A stretch of 64,000 nucleotides of DNA, taken from contig NZ_JABBFP010000001.1 in NCBI RefSeq assembly GCF_018494085.1, positions 525,951-589,950 of the forward strand, given 5' to 3'. A program made the translations under genes and the position numbers. The DNA is from Rosenbergiella collisarenosi (GTDB lineage Bacteria; Pseudomonadota; Gammaproteobacteria; Enterobacterales; Enterobacteriaceae). Of this stretch, positions 26,857 to 37,622 are shown piece by piece; within the stretch, counting starts at the first letter, position 1, and the number at the start of each line of letters is the position of its first letter. Below the pieces are notes generated by a model that worked only from the letters and a program-made list of their open reading frames with translations, ran no database searches and was not told where the DNA came from.

Positions 26857-28278
26857 ATGAAAAAAAACACGTTAACACTCAGTATGGTTGCACTTAGCTT
26901 AAGTTTAGCTTTTGGCTCGGTAAGTGTAATGGCAGCACAAACGGCCTCATCGGATAGCCAGCAAATGCCGAGCCTAGCCCCTATGCTGCAGAAAATTATG
27001 CCATCGGTAGTCAGTATTAGCGTTGAAGGTTCTACCACAGTCAAAAACCAAGCCAATCAGCAATTTCAGCAATTTTTTGGGGATATGACGCCGTTTTGTC
27101 AACAAGGCTCGCCCTTTATGAACTCTCCGCTTTGCCAATCTCCTAATCAGGCACAAGGAAGCCAGAAAGAGAAATTTCGTGCTTTAGGCTCGGGGGTGGT
27201 GATCAATGCGCAAAAAGGCTATGTAGTCACCAATAACCACGTCGTTGATAATGCCTCAAAAATTACGGTACAACTCAGTGATGGGCGTCGCTTCGATGCC
27301 AAAGTGCTTGGCAAGGATCCGCGTTCTGATATTGCGCTTATTCAGCTCAAGGATGCGACAAATCTTTCTGCTATCACGCTGGCAGACTCTGATAATTTGC
27401 AAGTGGGTGATTATACCGTCGCAATTGGTAACCCTTATGGCCTTGGCGAAACAGTGACCTCTGGTATTGTTTCGGCGTTGGGACGAAGTGGACTTAATGT
27501 CGAGAATTACGAGAACTTTATCCAAACCGACGCAGCGATTAACCGTGGAAATTCTGGCGGCGCGCTGGTGAACCTTCGCGGGGAATTGATTGGGATCAAT
27601 ACGGCAATCCTCGCTCCAGACGGCGGTAATATCGGTATTGGCTTTGCCATTCCTAGTAATATGGTAAAAAACCTGACGGCACAGATGATCGAATATGGCC
27701 AAGTGAAGCGGGGTGAGTTAGGTATTATGGGAACTGAACTTAACTCAGAATTAGCGAAAGCTATTCACGTCAATGCACAACGGGGTGGATTTATCAGCCA
27801 AGTCTTGCCTAATTCATCGGCAGAAAAAGCCGGGATTAAACCGGGAGACGTGATTGTATCGCTGAATGGTAAACCGCTAAATAGCTTTGCTGCGCTACGA
27901 GCTGAAGCGGGTTCTTTACCGGTGGGGACTAAGCTTGCACTCGGTATTATTCGTGAAGGGAAACCCATCACTATCACCGTTGAACTTCAGCAGAGCCGTC
28001 AAGATAATGTTGCTTCAGCAACAATCTATGCTGGAATTGAGGGTGCTGAATTGGGTAATTTAGCCAGCAACGGCCAGAAAGGTGTACAGGTTGAGGCGGT
28101 GAAAGCGGGGTCTACGGCAGCGCGTATCGGCTTACGTAAAGGCGATATTATTTTAGGGGTAAATCAGCAGCCAATCGCTAATCTGGGTGAGTTACGTAAG
28201 GTACTAGATAGCAAACCCGCAGTTTTAGCCCTGAATATTAAACGCGGTAACGACGTTCTGTATCTCCTCGCGCAGTAA
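26857..28278 (+). CDS. degP: Periplasmic serine endoprotease DegP (HtrA)
   Basis: Periplasmic protease and chaperone that degrades misfolded envelope proteins. 473 residues: signal peptide ending near MAA-QTA (residues ~26-28), protease domain with triad H128 (VTNNHVVDN), D158 (DPRSDIAL) and S233 (NRGNSGGAL), and two PDZ domains (~280-370 and ~390-470). The LA loop between residues 70 and 105 carries C81 and C93, the redox-sensitive cysteine pair of DegP. A terminator follows. cdaR, the next gene in E. coli, is absent; a cold-shock gene occupies this site. Confidence 0.97.
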   Translation: MKKNTLTLSMVALSLSLAFGSVSVMAAQTASSDSQQMPSLAPMLQKIMPSVVSISVEGSTTVKNQANQQFQQFFGDMTPFCQQGSPFMNSPLCQSPNQAQGSQKEKFRALGSGVVINAQKGYVVTNNHVVDNASKITVQLSDGRRFDAKVLGKDPRSDIALIQLKDATNLSAITLADSDNLQVGDYTVAIGNPYGLGETVTSGIVSALGRSGLNVENYENFIQTDAAINRGNSGGALVNLRGELIGINTAILAPDGGNIGIGFAIPSNMVKNLTAQMIEYGQVKRGELGIMGTELNSELAKAIHVNAQRGGFISQVLPNSSAEKAGIKPGDVIVSLNGKPLNSFAALRAEAGSLPVGTKLALGIIREGKPITITVELQQSRQDNVASATIYAGIEGAELGNLASNGQKGVQVEAVKAGSTAARIGLRKGDIILGVNQQPIANLGELRKVLDSKPAVLALNIKRGNDVLYLLAQ

Positions 28279-28302
28279 AAGTTATCAAGCTTAACGTCTC
28301 TT

Positions 28303-28335
28303 GGCAGCCCAAATATTCCTTCTGGGCTGCCTTTT
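28303..28335 (+). terminator. Rho-independent terminator of degP
   Basis: A 9-bp perfect stem (28303-28311 with 28323-28331) and a short T tract (TTTT). Confidence 0.8.
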
Positions 28336-28392
28336 ACAAGGTGGTACGTTCAATAATCCGATGCGGTGCTAAAAATTTATTTGAAATAAAAG

Positions 28393-28422
28393 TTGCGTAA
28401 CCTTAGTTAGTCTGTCTATTAT
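28393..28422 (+). promoter_or_regulatory. Candidate promoter of the csp gene
   Basis: TTGCGT (28393-28398) and TATTAT (28417-28422) with 18-bp spacing. Transcription would start near 28430, matching the first bases of the cspA-type leader. Confidence 0.55.
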
Positions 28423-28429
28423 AGTCGTA

Positions 28430-28601
28430 TCGGTTTGTAGTACAGACCTTATGTAAGCAACTTTAGTAAAGCAGTCTTCAGTTCAAGCGTTATCCATCGA
28501 TATCCTTCCTCGAAAGTCTTCTTTAAGTGACCATAAGCTATTTACTGTATAGCAGATCAGATTCGCCATTCTGAGCGGATCGACAAGCAAGGATTTTAAC
28601 G
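28430..28601 (+). promoter_or_regulatory. cspA-type thermoregulatory 5' leader
   Basis: About 170 nt of untranslated leader, similar in length to the 159 nt of E. coli cspA. It opens with CGGTTTG then GTACAGACC (cold box region), followed by AAAGCAGT and TTCAAGCGTTATC, which match the order of blocks in the E. coli cspA leader. In E. coli this RNA changes fold with temperature and controls translation. That the same switch operates here is inferred. Confidence 0.75.
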
Positions 28602-28814
28602 ATGTCTAACAAAATGACTGGTTTAGTAAAGTGGTTTGACGCAGGTAAAGGTTTCGGTTTTATTTCTCCTGCAGACGGTAGCAAAGATGTGTTCGTTCAC
28701 TTCTCTGCGATTCAAAGCAACGATTTTAAAACCTTAGACGAAGGCCAAAAAGTTGAGTTCTCTATCGAGAACGGCGCTAAAGGTCCATCAGCGGCGAACG
28801 TTGTAGCGATCTAA
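28602..28814 (+). CDS. CspA-family cold shock protein
   Basis: 70-residue single cold-shock domain that binds single-stranded RNA/DNA and melts RNA structure. RNP1 KGFGFI (residues ~16-21) and RNP2 VFVHF (~30-34) are intact. [12 protein letters not shown] and [20 protein letters not shown] place it nearest E. coli CspA/CspG, with CspE/C-like ends. The long leader upstream suggests cold induction. Its place between degP and yaeH is not the E. coli arrangement. Which csp paralogue it is cannot be decided without the rest of the genome. Confidence 0.95.
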   Translation: MSNKMTGLVKWFDAGKGFGFISPADGSKDVFVHFSAIQSNDFKTLDEGQKVEFSIENGAKGPSAANVVAI

Positions 28815-28883
28815 TCTACACTTCGTAAGTGATAGTTACGATAGCGATGAAGGTCATAGCCTGAGCAGTTAATTATCACTAAG

Positions 28884-28914
28884 AAAAATCCCGCCTAGTA
28901 GCGGGATTTTTTTA
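28884..28914. terminator. Bidirectional terminator between csp and yaeH
   Basis: The stem ATCCCGC/GCGGGAT (28888-28894, 28901-28907) has a 6-nt loop, with an A run before and a T run after. It serves both convergent genes. Confidence 0.9.
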
Positions 28915-28927
28915 TTCTAGCCAATCC

Positions 28928-29305
28928 CTATTTATGACGCGTTAAGCGATCGAGATCTGCCTCTATTTCTGCAATTTTATTCGATACAACGCCTTCCAAA
29001 TGACGTAGGTCCTCAAGAATTTTATTCTTCAAGTCTACTTCTAATGGATCTTGCTGGCATAGCTGATCGAGCTCGTTGATCACATAAGCGAGGCTAGGAT
29101 TAATCTCTTGAATATCGTTTTCTGGGAGATTATCAACGGACTTACGTTGACGCGGGTATTTGAATTTGACGCTCTTGGCAAAAAACTCCCCTTTATCCTT
29201 TCTAAAATAGATTTTCAAGATATCGTGATGGGCTTCTTGCCGTAAATTATAGCGATCAATTTCTTCAGGATGGGTGATCCCTAAGCTTTTTAAATTATCA
29301 AACAT
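28928..29305 (-). CDS. yaeH: DUF3461 family protein YaeH
   Basis: 125-residue cytosolic protein of unknown function, orthologous to E. coli YaeH (128). The start at 29305 (MFDNLKSLG) matches the family; GAGG stands upstream. Conserved pieces: [39 protein letters not shown] and the C-terminal helix [11 protein letters not shown]. The C-terminal third looks like a coiled coil. Located just after dapD on the minus strand. Confidence 0.93.
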   Translation of the reverse strand: MFDNLKSLGITHPEEIDRYNLRQEAHHDILKIYFRKDKGEFFAKSVKFKYPRQRKSVDNLPENDIQEINPSLAYVINELDQLCQQDPLEVDLKNKILEDLRHLEGVVSNKIAEIEADLDRLTRHK

Positions 29306-29375
29306 AGTTATTAACCTCGTGAGTTCACCTTTGCCTGTAATAAATCCGATATTAGACAAGAAGCGAGTGGATCAA

Positions 29376-30203
29376 TTAGTCATCAATGCTACGAAGTAGC
29401 TCATTAACACCAACTTTTGCGCGCGTTTTCGCATCAACTTTTTTCACGATAACGGCACAGTAAAGGCTGTGGCTGCCATCTTTTGCTGGCATGCTACCCG
29501 ATACGACGACGGAGCCTGCCGGGACGCGGCCAAAGAATACTTCGCCGGTTTCACGATCGTAAATACGTGTGCTTTGGCTAATATAAACTCCCATCGAAAT
29601 CACCGAGCCTTCTTCTACGATGACGCCCTCTACGATTTCAGAACGCGCACCGATAAAGCAGTTGTCTTCGATAATGGTCGGATTAGCTTGTAGCGGCTCT
29701 AAGACGCCACCGATACCTACGCCACCAGACAGGTGAACATTTTTACCGATTTGTGCACAGGAACCGACGGTTACCCATGTGTCGACCATCGTTCCTTCGT
29801 CAACGTATGCACCGATATTCACATAGGAAGGCATCAAAACGGTATTGCGGGCGATATAAGCACCTTGGCGAACTGCAGCAGGAGGGACTACGCGTAAGCC
29901 TTCTTCGCGGAAACGGGCATCATCGTAGTCTGCAAACTTTAGCGGCACTTTATCGAAATAACGGGTCTCTGCACCCTCCATCACTTGGTTATCATTGATG
30001 CGAAACGAGAGAAGCACGGCTTTTTTTAACCACTGGTGCGTCACCCACTCACCATCGATTTTTTCCGCTACGCGTAGCTCGCCTTTATCGATCGACTGAA
30101 TGATTTGATTTACCGCATCGCGAGTTTCTGCCTCGACATTGTTCGGTGTGATTTCGGCACGGCGTTCAAAAGCGGCTTCAATAATTTTTTCTAACTGTTG
30201 CAT
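29376..30203 (-). CDS. dapD: 2,3,4,5-tetrahydropyridine-2,6-dicarboxylate N-succinyltransferase
   Basis: Lysine/meso-diaminopimelate pathway enzyme: transfers succinyl from succinyl-CoA to tetrahydrodipicolinate. 275 residues from the second of two adjacent ATGs, which gives better spacing from GGGA and matches E. coli (274). Left-handed beta-helix hexapeptide repeats run from ~100 to 230 (e.g. [32 protein letters not shown]). The GGVLEPLQA stretch is conserved. Order map-glnD-dapD as in E. coli. Confidence 0.97.
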   Translation of the reverse strand: MQQLEKIIEAAFERRAEITPNNVEAETRDAVNQIIQSIDKGELRVAEKIDGEWVTHQWLKKAVLLSFRINDNQVMEGAETRYFDKVPLKFADYDDARFREEGLRVVPPAAVRQGAYIARNTVLMPSYVNIGAYVDEGTMVDTWVTVGSCAQIGKNVHLSGGVGIGGVLEPLQANPTIIEDNCFIGARSEIVEGVIVEEGSVISMGVYISQSTRIYDRETGEVFFGRVPAGSVVVSGSMPAKDGSHSLYCAVIVKKVDAKTRAKVGVNELLRSIDD

Positions 30204-30306
30204 CATAATTTCCCAAAAATTCTAAGTGTCTTAGTAAGCAGTGAATGAAATTTAACTACTGTGGTGGGGCTGGCAGCTTACCAGGCCCCTTGAGTTCTTC
30301 CATGAA

Positions 30307-32958
30307 TTACATTTTATCGGTTGGATCGAGGGTCTCTGTCAACCTTTGACGTAGTTGCTCGCGCATTTTTTTACTTAATCCACGGCGTTCGTTATCAGCA
30401 AGAATAAATAAATCCTCCACCCGCTCACCAATCGTACTGATACGTGCGCCATGTAGCGATATCTCAAGTTCAGCAAAGATTGCCCCAATTTGGGCAAGTA
30501 AACCAGGTTGATCCAAGGCAACCAGCTCAAGATAAGTTCGGCGGTCGGTGTGTCCAGGAAGATAGTGCACACGTGTTTCAACGGTGAAGTGTTTCAGGCG
30601 CGAGGAGCTGCGCCTCGTTTTTGCTGCTGACCATGTTTCTTGGCGTAAAGACTGGGTGAGACCCTGAATGATTGAGGTGTGTCTGTCAGGGGCAAGTGGG
30701 CTTCCCTCAGGTTCGAGGACGATGAAGGTATCCATGGCCATTCCATCACGATTAGTAAAAATCTGTGCGTCATGAACACTCAGGTTGCGCCTATCGAGTT
30801 CTCCGGCGACGGTGGCGAAGAGGTAAGCTCGGTCAGGGCTCCAAATAAAAATTTCCGTCCCACCACGTGCCGATTGCGGGCTAATTAGCACTAACGGCTC
30901 GTGTAAAGGATGATCGAGCAGATGCTGAGCGTGCCATGCGAGTTGGGTTGGCGTATGGCGTAAAAAGTAATCTGCCCGGCAGCGATTCCATAAATGAAAA
31001 AGCCGATTTTCGTTCACATCGTTCATACGCAGTAAGGCTAATGCTTGCTGACGATTATGACGGACGCGTGAGCGTAGGTCGGGCCGTTTATCTTTACCAC
31101 GACGTAGTTGCTTTTCGGTTGCAAAGAAGAGTTCACGTAATAGGCTTTGCTTCCAGCTATTCCAAAGACTCTCATTCGTGGCACAAATATCAGCGACAGT
31201 CAGACAAGTCAGGAACTTTAGCTGGCGTTCATTACCCATTACCTCAGAAAATTGGCGAATGACTTCCGGGTCCTGAATATCTCGCCGCTGTGCGGTCACT
31301 GACATTAAGAGATGATGCTCGACCAGCCAAGCGATTAACTCACTATCGCGTGAGTTAAGCTGATGAAGCTTTGCGAAAGCATAAACATCTTCTGCCCCCA
31401 GTAGGCTATGATCCCCCCCTCGGCCCTTGGCTATATCGTGGAAGATAGCGGCAATAATTAAAATTAGCGGGTTGGAGGAGCGCTGCCAAATTTCGACACA
31501 GAGCGGGTGCTGAGGCCGAACCTCTTCCCGGCCAAAGCTTTCGAGCTTTTGCAGTACGCGCATGGTGTGCTCATCGACCGTATAGGCATGAAACAGGTCA
31601 AACTGCATTTGGCCGACGATGGATTCCCATTGCGGTAAGTATGCCGCGAGCACGCCATGGTGATGCATCGGCATCAATGCTCGACTTACCGCGCCGCTAC
31701 TCCCTAAAATTTCGAGAAACAAAGGTCTGGCAGCCGCGTTATTACAGAGGGGGTTTTCCAGTTGCTGTAGGGCTAGCCGAAGTTGACGCAGCGTTGCCGA
31801 GTAGATACCCGTAATCTCGGGCCGCCGAACCATAACCAAAAACATCTTTAAGATATTTTCAGGTTTTTTAGTGAAACTCTGGCTATCCCTTAGCTCAATC
31901 AGATCACCCCTCAACCGGAACAGGTCGTCGATAGGGCGCGGGCGTTCAGTGGTCGGTAGGGTAAGAATAGCCTCATCAAACAACTGTAATAGCATCGTAT
32001 TTAGCTCACGGATACGGCGCGTTACACGATAATAGTCTTTCATCATCTTCTCGACAGGGGCATTACCCTCACCGAGATAATTGAGGCGCGTTGCGACAGA
32101 CAGTTGTCGATCAAATAACAACCGATTGTCATAGCGAGTGAGTGTCTGATGTAACGCAAAGCGTAAACGCCACAGGAAGGTTTGGCATTCTTTGAGTTCA
32201 TCGCGTTCTTCGGTAGTAAGGAAACCAAATTGCACCATATTATCAAGGGATGTCGCGCCAAAATGGCGATGCGCGACCCACTGTAACATATGGATATCGC
32301 GTAACCCCCCTGGGCTACTTTTGATATCGGGTTCTAAATTGTAACTGGTTCCGTGATAGCGAAGATGGCGATCGTTTTGCTCTTTGATCTTGGCGGAGAA
32401 GAAATGAACCGAAGGCCAGAATTCTTCGCTAAATATATTTTTCTGCAGCTCAAGAAAAAGAGAGACGTCGCCGACGAGCATTCTTGACTCAATTAAGTTA
32501 GTCGCAATCGTTAAATCAGCGAGTCCTTCAGTAATACACTCGTCCAGCGTCCGCACACTCTGTCCGACTTCTAATTTCACATCCCATAATAGGGTGATCA
32601 AGGCGCTAACTTGTTGAGCTTGATGGTCATTTAAAGGGCGGCGGCTAATAATCAAAAGATCGATATCAGAGAGAGGCAGAAGCTCTTCCCGACCATAGCC
32701 GCCGACTGCAATAAGCGTTAACTCCGGTGAGTCGCTCAATTGGTAGAAGGACCAGAGACGCTGTAAAAGTCGGTCGATAAAATGGCTGCGTGCCGTAATT
32801 AATTCTTCGACGGGAACACCTTGATCAAAGGCTTCAGCGGAGAGTTGTTGAAAATGGTCAAGAGAGGCTTTGATGACTTCACGTTGCAATTGAGGGGCAT
32901 GCCAACTGTCGGGAGCGTGGAGTAGTGTGGCCAACGCTTGAGGAATAGGATCGCTCAT
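30307..32958 (-). CDS. glnD: Bifunctional uridylyltransferase/uridylyl-removing enzyme (PII)
   Basis: Nitrogen sensor that uridylylates PII proteins (GlnB/GlnK) when glutamine is low and removes UMP when it is high. 883 residues (E. coli 890). The nucleotidyltransferase motif [18 protein letters not shown] (~residues 88-105) holds the metal aspartates. The HD domain ([12 protein letters not shown], ~510-520) performs deuridylylation. Two ACT domains lie at the C-terminus (~700-770 and ~810-880). Downstream of map, separated by a terminator. Confidence 0.97.
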   Translation of the reverse strand: MSDPIPQALATLLHAPDSWHAPQLQREVIKASLDHFQQLSAEAFDQGVPVEELITARSHFIDRLLQRLWSFYQLSDSPELTLIAVGGYGREELLPLSDIDLLIISRRPLNDHQAQQVSALITLLWDVKLEVGQSVRTLDECITEGLADLTIATNLIESRMLVGDVSLFLELQKNIFSEEFWPSVHFFSAKIKEQNDRHLRYHGTSYNLEPDIKSSPGGLRDIHMLQWVAHRHFGATSLDNMVQFGFLTTEERDELKECQTFLWRLRFALHQTLTRYDNRLLFDRQLSVATRLNYLGEGNAPVEKMMKDYYRVTRRIRELNTMLLQLFDEAILTLPTTERPRPIDDLFRLRGDLIELRDSQSFTKKPENILKMFLVMVRRPEITGIYSATLRQLRLALQQLENPLCNNAAARPLFLEILGSSGAVSRALMPMHHHGVLAAYLPQWESIVGQMQFDLFHAYTVDEHTMRVLQKLESFGREEVRPQHPLCVEIWQRSSNPLILIIAAIFHDIAKGRGGDHSLLGAEDVYAFAKLHQLNSRDSELIAWLVEHHLLMSVTAQRRDIQDPEVIRQFSEVMGNERQLKFLTCLTVADICATNESLWNSWKQSLLRELFFATEKQLRRGKDKRPDLRSRVRHNRQQALALLRMNDVNENRLFHLWNRCRADYFLRHTPTQLAWHAQHLLDHPLHEPLVLISPQSARGGTEIFIWSPDRAYLFATVAGELDRRNLSVHDAQIFTNRDGMAMDTFIVLEPEGSPLAPDRHTSIIQGLTQSLRQETWSAAKTRRSSSRLKHFTVETRVHYLPGHTDRRTYLELVALDQPGLLAQIGAIFAELEISLHGARISTIGERVEDLFILADNERRGLSKKMREQLRQRLTETLDPTDKM

Positions 32959-32974
32959 TAAGTCATTCTCATCA

Positions 32975-33001
32975 TAAAAAAAGCCGGCATCGCGCCGGCT
33001 T
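32975..33001 (-). terminator. Terminator of map (minus strand)
   Basis: The 8-bp stem AAGCCGGC/GCCGGCTT (32981-32988, 32994-33001) is followed on the minus strand by a T run. It lies between map and glnD. Confidence 0.88.
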
Positions 33002-33024
33002 ATGATTATTTAGCAAGATCTTAC

Positions 33025-33813
33025 TTAGTTGACTAATACCGCGGGTAGGGTTTCATCTTTACGAAGCGTTAAAATCTCACAGCCAGTGTCTGTGACCACA
33101 ATAGTATGCTCGTACTGCGCAGACAAGCTCCGATCTTTAGTTTTTACCGTCCAACCATCTTTCATGCTACGGATGCGATAATCACCCGCGTTGACCATTG
33201 GCTCAATGGTGAAAGTCATACCTGTCTGTAACACCACACCTTGGTCATCAGCATCGTAGTGTAAGACTTGAGGTTCTTCATGGAACCCTTTACCAATACC
33301 GTGGCCACAATATTCACGTACGACCGAAAAGTTCTGGGCTTCGACGAATTTCTGGATTTCTTTCCCCAGGGTTCGTAGGCGAATACCTGGTTTCACTAGA
33401 CGTAATGCAAGATACAGGCTCTCTTGCGTAATTTTGCAAAGGCGCTCGCCTAAGATCGTGGGCTTACCAACGATAAACATCATTGAGGTATCACCATGAT
33501 ATTCATCTTTGATCACCGTAACGTCGATATTGACGATATCACCTTCTTTCAGGAGGCGCTCATCGCTAGGGATGCCGTGACAAACCACCTCGTTGATCGA
33601 GATACATACTGATTTGGGAAAACCGTGATAGCCCAAGCAGGCAGAGACAGCCTGTTGTTGCTCTGTAATATAGTTGGCACAGATTTTGTCTAGTTCACCA
33701 GTAGAAATACCGGGTTTGACATGAGCGCCGATCATCTCCAGCACTTCTGCCGCGAGGCGTCCTGCCACGCGCATTTTTTCAATTTCTTCAGGTGTTTTAA
33801 TTGAGATAGCCAT
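33025..33813 (-). CDS. map: Methionine aminopeptidase type I
   Basis: Removes the initiator methionine from nascent proteins; essential in E. coli. The start at 33813 (MAISIKTPEEIEKMR, GGAA upstream) gives 262 residues. Metal and catalytic residues are in place: H79, D97, D108, H171, E204, and a further Glu in SAQYEHTIVVT. Divergent from rpsB, as in E. coli. Confidence 0.97.
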   Translation of the reverse strand: MAISIKTPEEIEKMRVAGRLAAEVLEMIGAHVKPGISTGELDKICANYITEQQQAVSACLGYHGFPKSVCISINEVVCHGIPSDERLLKEGDIVNIDVTVIKDEYHGDTSMMFIVGKPTILGERLCKITQESLYLALRLVKPGIRLRTLGKEIQKFVEAQNFSVVREYCGHGIGKGFHEEPQVLHYDADDQGVVLQTGMTFTIEPMVNAGDYRIRSMKDGWTVKTKDRSLSAQYEHTIVVTDTGCEILTLRKDETLPAVLVN

Positions 33814-33977
33814 AAGTTTTGGTTCCAATAGTAGCCAGAAGTCTCAACACTGGCGATTGCGCAATAATTATTACCTATGTTAACAGGACGCCCCTACGCT
33901 GCCAATACACAGGCGGTAGAGCAGGAGAGGGGGCGCTAAAAATCGAACAAAATATAGCACTAGGCAGCGATTTATGG

Positions 33978-33990
33978 TATAAAGCGCGCC
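33978..33990 (+). promoter_or_regulatory. -10 element and GC-rich discriminator of the rpsB promoter
   Basis: TATAAA (33978-33983), preceded by TGG, is followed by the GC-rich stretch GCGCGCC, the pattern of stringently controlled ribosomal promoters. The -35 is weak. The transcript would start near 33990 and leave a ~190-nt leader. Confidence 0.5.
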
Positions 33991-34029
33991 GATGATTCTT
34001 TAACTCTCCTAGTGAAAGATAAAGGATCA

Positions 34030-34907
<878 letters not shown>

Positions 34908-34950
34908 TAATCTTTACTCGAAAGAGTACTGGCATCAGATGTAATCTGTC

Positions 34951-34975
34951 AGGGGCCAGCAATGGCCCCTTCGTA
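34951..34975 (+). terminator. Attenuator-like hairpin between rpsB and tsf
   Basis: An 8-bp perfect stem (34951-34958 with 34963-34970) with a GCAA tetraloop, followed only by TCGTATATTT. Probably a partial terminator that sets the rpsB:tsf ratio. Confidence 0.6.
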
Positions 34976-35092
34976 TATTTGATGTATTGACCGTTCTAGT
35001 GAACGTTTGATACATAATCTCTCCTACGAAAATGATGCTGTTTATACTCCCTATCGGAAATAAACAGATCACAGTTAACCGAGGAAAATAGA

Positions 35093-35944
35093 ATGGCTGA
35101 AATTACCGCTGCTCTGGTAAAAGAACTGCGTGAGCGTACTGGCGCAGGCATGATGGATTGTAAAAAAGCGCTGACCGAAGCGAGTGGCGACATTGAGCTT
35201 GCAATCGAGAATATGCGTAAATCTGGTGCGATCAAAGCGGCTAAGAAAGCCGGTAACGTAGCAGCAGATGGCGTGATTAAAACTAAGATTGTTGGCGACT
35301 ACGCTGTAATCTTAGAAGTTAACTGCCAAACTGACTTCGTTGCTAAAGATACTGGTTTCCAAGCGTTCGCTGATAAAGTCTTAGACGCAGCAGCCGCTGA
35401 TAAAGTCACTGATGTTGAAGTGTTGAAAGCGCAATTCGAAGAAGAGCGCGTTGCACTGGTCGCTAAGATCGGTGAAAACATCAACATCCGTCGTGTTGCT
35501 GTATTAGAAGGCGACGTTTTAGGTAGCTACCTGCACGGTGCTCGTATCGGTGTTGTTGTGGCAGCAACCGGTGCAGACGAAGAGCTGGTTAAGCAAATCG
35601 CTATGCATATCGCAGCAAGCAAGCCAGAATTCGTTAAGCCTGAAGATGTATCTGCTGAAGTTGTTGAGAAAGAGTACCAAGTACAACTCGACATCGCGAT
35701 GCAATCTGGCAAGCCTAAAGAAATCGCAGAAAAAATGGTTAAAGGCCGTATGGAGAAGTTCACCGGTGAAGTTTCACTGACTGGACAAAGCTTCGTTATG
35801 GACCCAAGCAAAACCGTAGGTCAGCTGCTGAAAGAAAAAGGCGCTGATGTGACTGGCTTTATCCGCTTCGAAGTGGGTGAAGGCATTGAGAAAGTTGAGA
35901 CTGATTTCGCTGCTGAAGTTGCAGCAATGTCTAAGCAATCTTAA
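35093..35944 (+). CDS. tsf: Elongation factor Ts
   Basis: Nucleotide exchange factor that recycles EF-Tu-GDP. 283 residues, same as E. coli. The N-terminal UBA-like domain has [13 protein letters not shown], the core includes the TDFV motif ([13 protein letters not shown], contact with EF-Tu), and the C-terminal module reads [16 protein letters not shown] stands upstream of the ATG. Terminator directly after. Confidence 0.98.
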   Translation: MAEITAALVKELRERTGAGMMDCKKALTEASGDIELAIENMRKSGAIKAAKKAGNVAADGVIKTKIVGDYAVILEVNCQTDFVAKDTGFQAFADKVLDAAAADKVTDVEVLKAQFEEERVALVAKIGENINIRRVAVLEGDVLGSYLHGARIGVVVAATGADEELVKQIAMHIAASKPEFVKPEDVSAEVVEKEYQVQLDIAMQSGKPKEIAEKMVKGRMEKFTGEVSLTGQSFVMDPSKTVGQLLKEKGADVTGFIRFEVGEGIEKVETDFAAEVAAMSKQS

Positions 35945-35950
35945 TACTGA

Positions 35951-35981
35951 AAAGAACCGCCAGCTGGGCGGTTCTTTTTTA
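35951..35981 (+). terminator. Rho-independent terminator of tsf
   Basis: An 11-bp perfect stem (35951-35961 with 35967-35977), AGCTG loop and T tract. Confidence 0.93.
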
Positions 35982-36094
35982 TGCACAGTAAAATATCTGA
36001 TTTTTTTGATCCTTTATTTTTGTTATAAAAAATATGGGATGATTAACCTGCAATACACTTCTATTATTCAGCCAATTTCTGGGAATAAACTATT

Positions 36095-36820
36095 ATGGCG
36101 ACGAACGCAAAACCTGTATATCAACGTATTCTTCTAAAACTGAGTGGTGAGGCCCTACAAGGTACTGACGGTTTCGGTATTGACGCGAGTATTCTCGATC
36201 GTATGGCGCAGGAAGTTAAAGAATTAGTCGAACTTGGTATTCAGGTTGGAGTCGTTATTGGTGGCGGCAATTTATTTCGTGGTGCTGGTTTGGCAAAAGC
36301 AGGAATGAACCGCGTGGTCGGCGATCACATGGGAATGTTGGCGACGGTCATGAATGGCTTGGCAATGCGTGATGCCTTACACCGTGCCTACGTTAACGCG
36401 CGCTTAATGTCTGCTATTCCGCTTAACGGTGTTTGTGATAATTACAGCTGGGCTGAAGCAATCAGCTTACTACGCCAGAATAAAGTCGTTATTTTCTCAG
36501 CGGGTACAGGTAATCCGTTCTTCACCACTGACTCAGCGGCTTGTCTACGTGGAATTGAAATCGAAGCTGATGTCGTACTGAAAGCAACTAAAGTCGATGG
36601 CGTCTATTCTGCTGACCCAGTCCAATTCCCTGACGCGGTAATGCATGAGAATCTGAGCTACCAAGATGTGCTTGAACGTGAATTAAAAGTTATGGACCTC
36701 GCCGCGTTTACGCTGGCTCGTGACCACAACCTACCAATCCGCGTCTTTAACATGAATAAACCTGGCGCACTGCGCCGCGTCGTCATGGGTGAGAATGAAG
36801 GAACATTAATCTCACAATAA
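36095..36820 (+). CDS. pyrH: Uridylate kinase
   Basis: Hexameric UMP kinase that makes UDP for all pyrimidine nucleotides; feedback-inhibited by UTP, activated by GTP. 241 residues as in E. coli. Amino-acid kinase fold: [10 protein letters not shown] (~residues 11-20), [21 protein letters not shown], and [13 protein letters not shown]. Essential gene between tsf and frr in the conserved order. Confidence 0.98.
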   Translation: MATNAKPVYQRILLKLSGEALQGTDGFGIDASILDRMAQEVKELVELGIQVGVVIGGGNLFRGAGLAKAGMNRVVGDHMGMLATVMNGLAMRDALHRAYVNARLMSAIPLNGVCDNYSWAEAISLLRQNKVVIFSAGTGNPFFTTDSAACLRGIEIEADVVLKATKVDGVYSADPVQFPDAVMHENLSYQDVLERELKVMDLAAFTLARDHNLPIRVFNMNKPGALRRVVMGENEGTLISQ

Positions 36821-36867
36821 TTCCTGTCGCCTAAAAAATAAGGTATATTCTCGTTTATATAGGCATG

Positions 36868-36912
36868 TTCGGGACTGTCGACCAGCGTCGCAGGACAGTG
36901 AATTACTCCGAA
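36868..36912 (+). repeat. Nested inverted repeats in the frr leader
   Basis: TTCGG (36868-36872) pairs with CCGAA (36908-36912) and, inside it, ACTGTC (36874-36879) with GACAGT (36894-36899). This could fold as one interrupted stem ~40 bp before the frr start. Confidence 0.4.
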
Positions 36913-36950
36913 TGTTACCGGGGCGCATTAACTAATCCAAGGGTTTTAAA

Positions 36951-37508
36951 GTGATTAACGATATCAAAAAAGATGCTGAAGTACGCATGGACAAATGTGT
37001 TGAAGCATTCAAAACTACAATCAGCAAAATTCGAACTGGGCGCGCTTCGCCGTCACTGCTTGATGGTATTGTCGTGGAATACTATGGAACGCCCACGCCT
37101 CTTCGTCAGCTCGCGAGCGTTACAGTTGAAGACTCCCGTACGCTGAAGATCAACGTGTTTGATCGTTCAATGAGTGCTGCGGTAGAAAAAGCGATCATGG
37201 CTTCAGACCTAGGGCTTAATCCAAGCTCCGCTGGCGCTGATATTCGTGTCCCACTACCAGCACTGACTGAAGAGCGTCGTAAAGACTTAATCAAAATTGT
37301 TCGTGCCGAAGCCGAACAAGGTCGTGTCTCTGTACGTAACGTGCGCCGCGACGCGAACGATAAAGTTAAAGCTCTTCTTAAAGATAAAGAAATTAGCGAA
37401 GACGATGATCGTCGCTCTCAAGATGATGTTCAAAAGTTGACTGATGTGAGTATCAAAAAAGTCGACGCAGCATTAGCGGATAAAGAGAAAGAACTTCTCG
37501 ATTTCTAG
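36951..37508 (+). CDS. frr: Ribosome recycling factor
   Basis: With EF-G, splits post-termination ribosomes. 185 residues from a GTG start, same length as E. coli. It shows the typical three-helix bundle sequence with [24 protein letters not shown] at residues ~28-51 and RRDANDKVK in the C-terminal helix. The Shine-Dalgarno is modest (AAGGG). Essential gene. Confidence 0.98.
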   Translation: MINDIKKDAEVRMDKCVEAFKTTISKIRTGRASPSLLDGIVVEYYGTPTPLRQLASVTVEDSRTLKINVFDRSMSAAVEKAIMASDLGLNPSSAGADIRVPLPALTEERRKDLIKIVRAEAEQGRVSVRNVRRDANDKVKALLKDKEISEDDDRRSQDDVQKLTDVSIKKVDAALADKEKELLDF

Positions 37509-37526
37509 CATTGCTTTGCTGTCCAT

Positions 37527-37576
37527 AACGCCGTAATGGAGACTCAGTTAATGGGGCTCTTTGCGGCGTTTTGTTT
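37527..37576 (+). terminator. Probable terminator of frr
   Basis: AACGCCG (37527-37533) pairs with CGGCGTT (37564-37570), followed by TTTGTTT. The loop is long (30 nt), so strength is uncertain. Confidence 0.55.
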
Positions 37577-37622
37577 ATGTTTAGGTGGTGTGTTCTCACC
37601 TCACTGAGAGAATGGAAAATCA

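Noticed and set aside
27256..27702. 148-codon open frame antisense to degP
   Set aside because: Shadow of the conserved protease-domain coding sequence, with no start context or family match.
30256..30303. 15-codon open frame between glnD and dapD (minus strand, MEELKGPGKLPAPPQ)
   Set aside because: No good ribosome binding site, and I know no conserved peptide at this place; too short to support alone.
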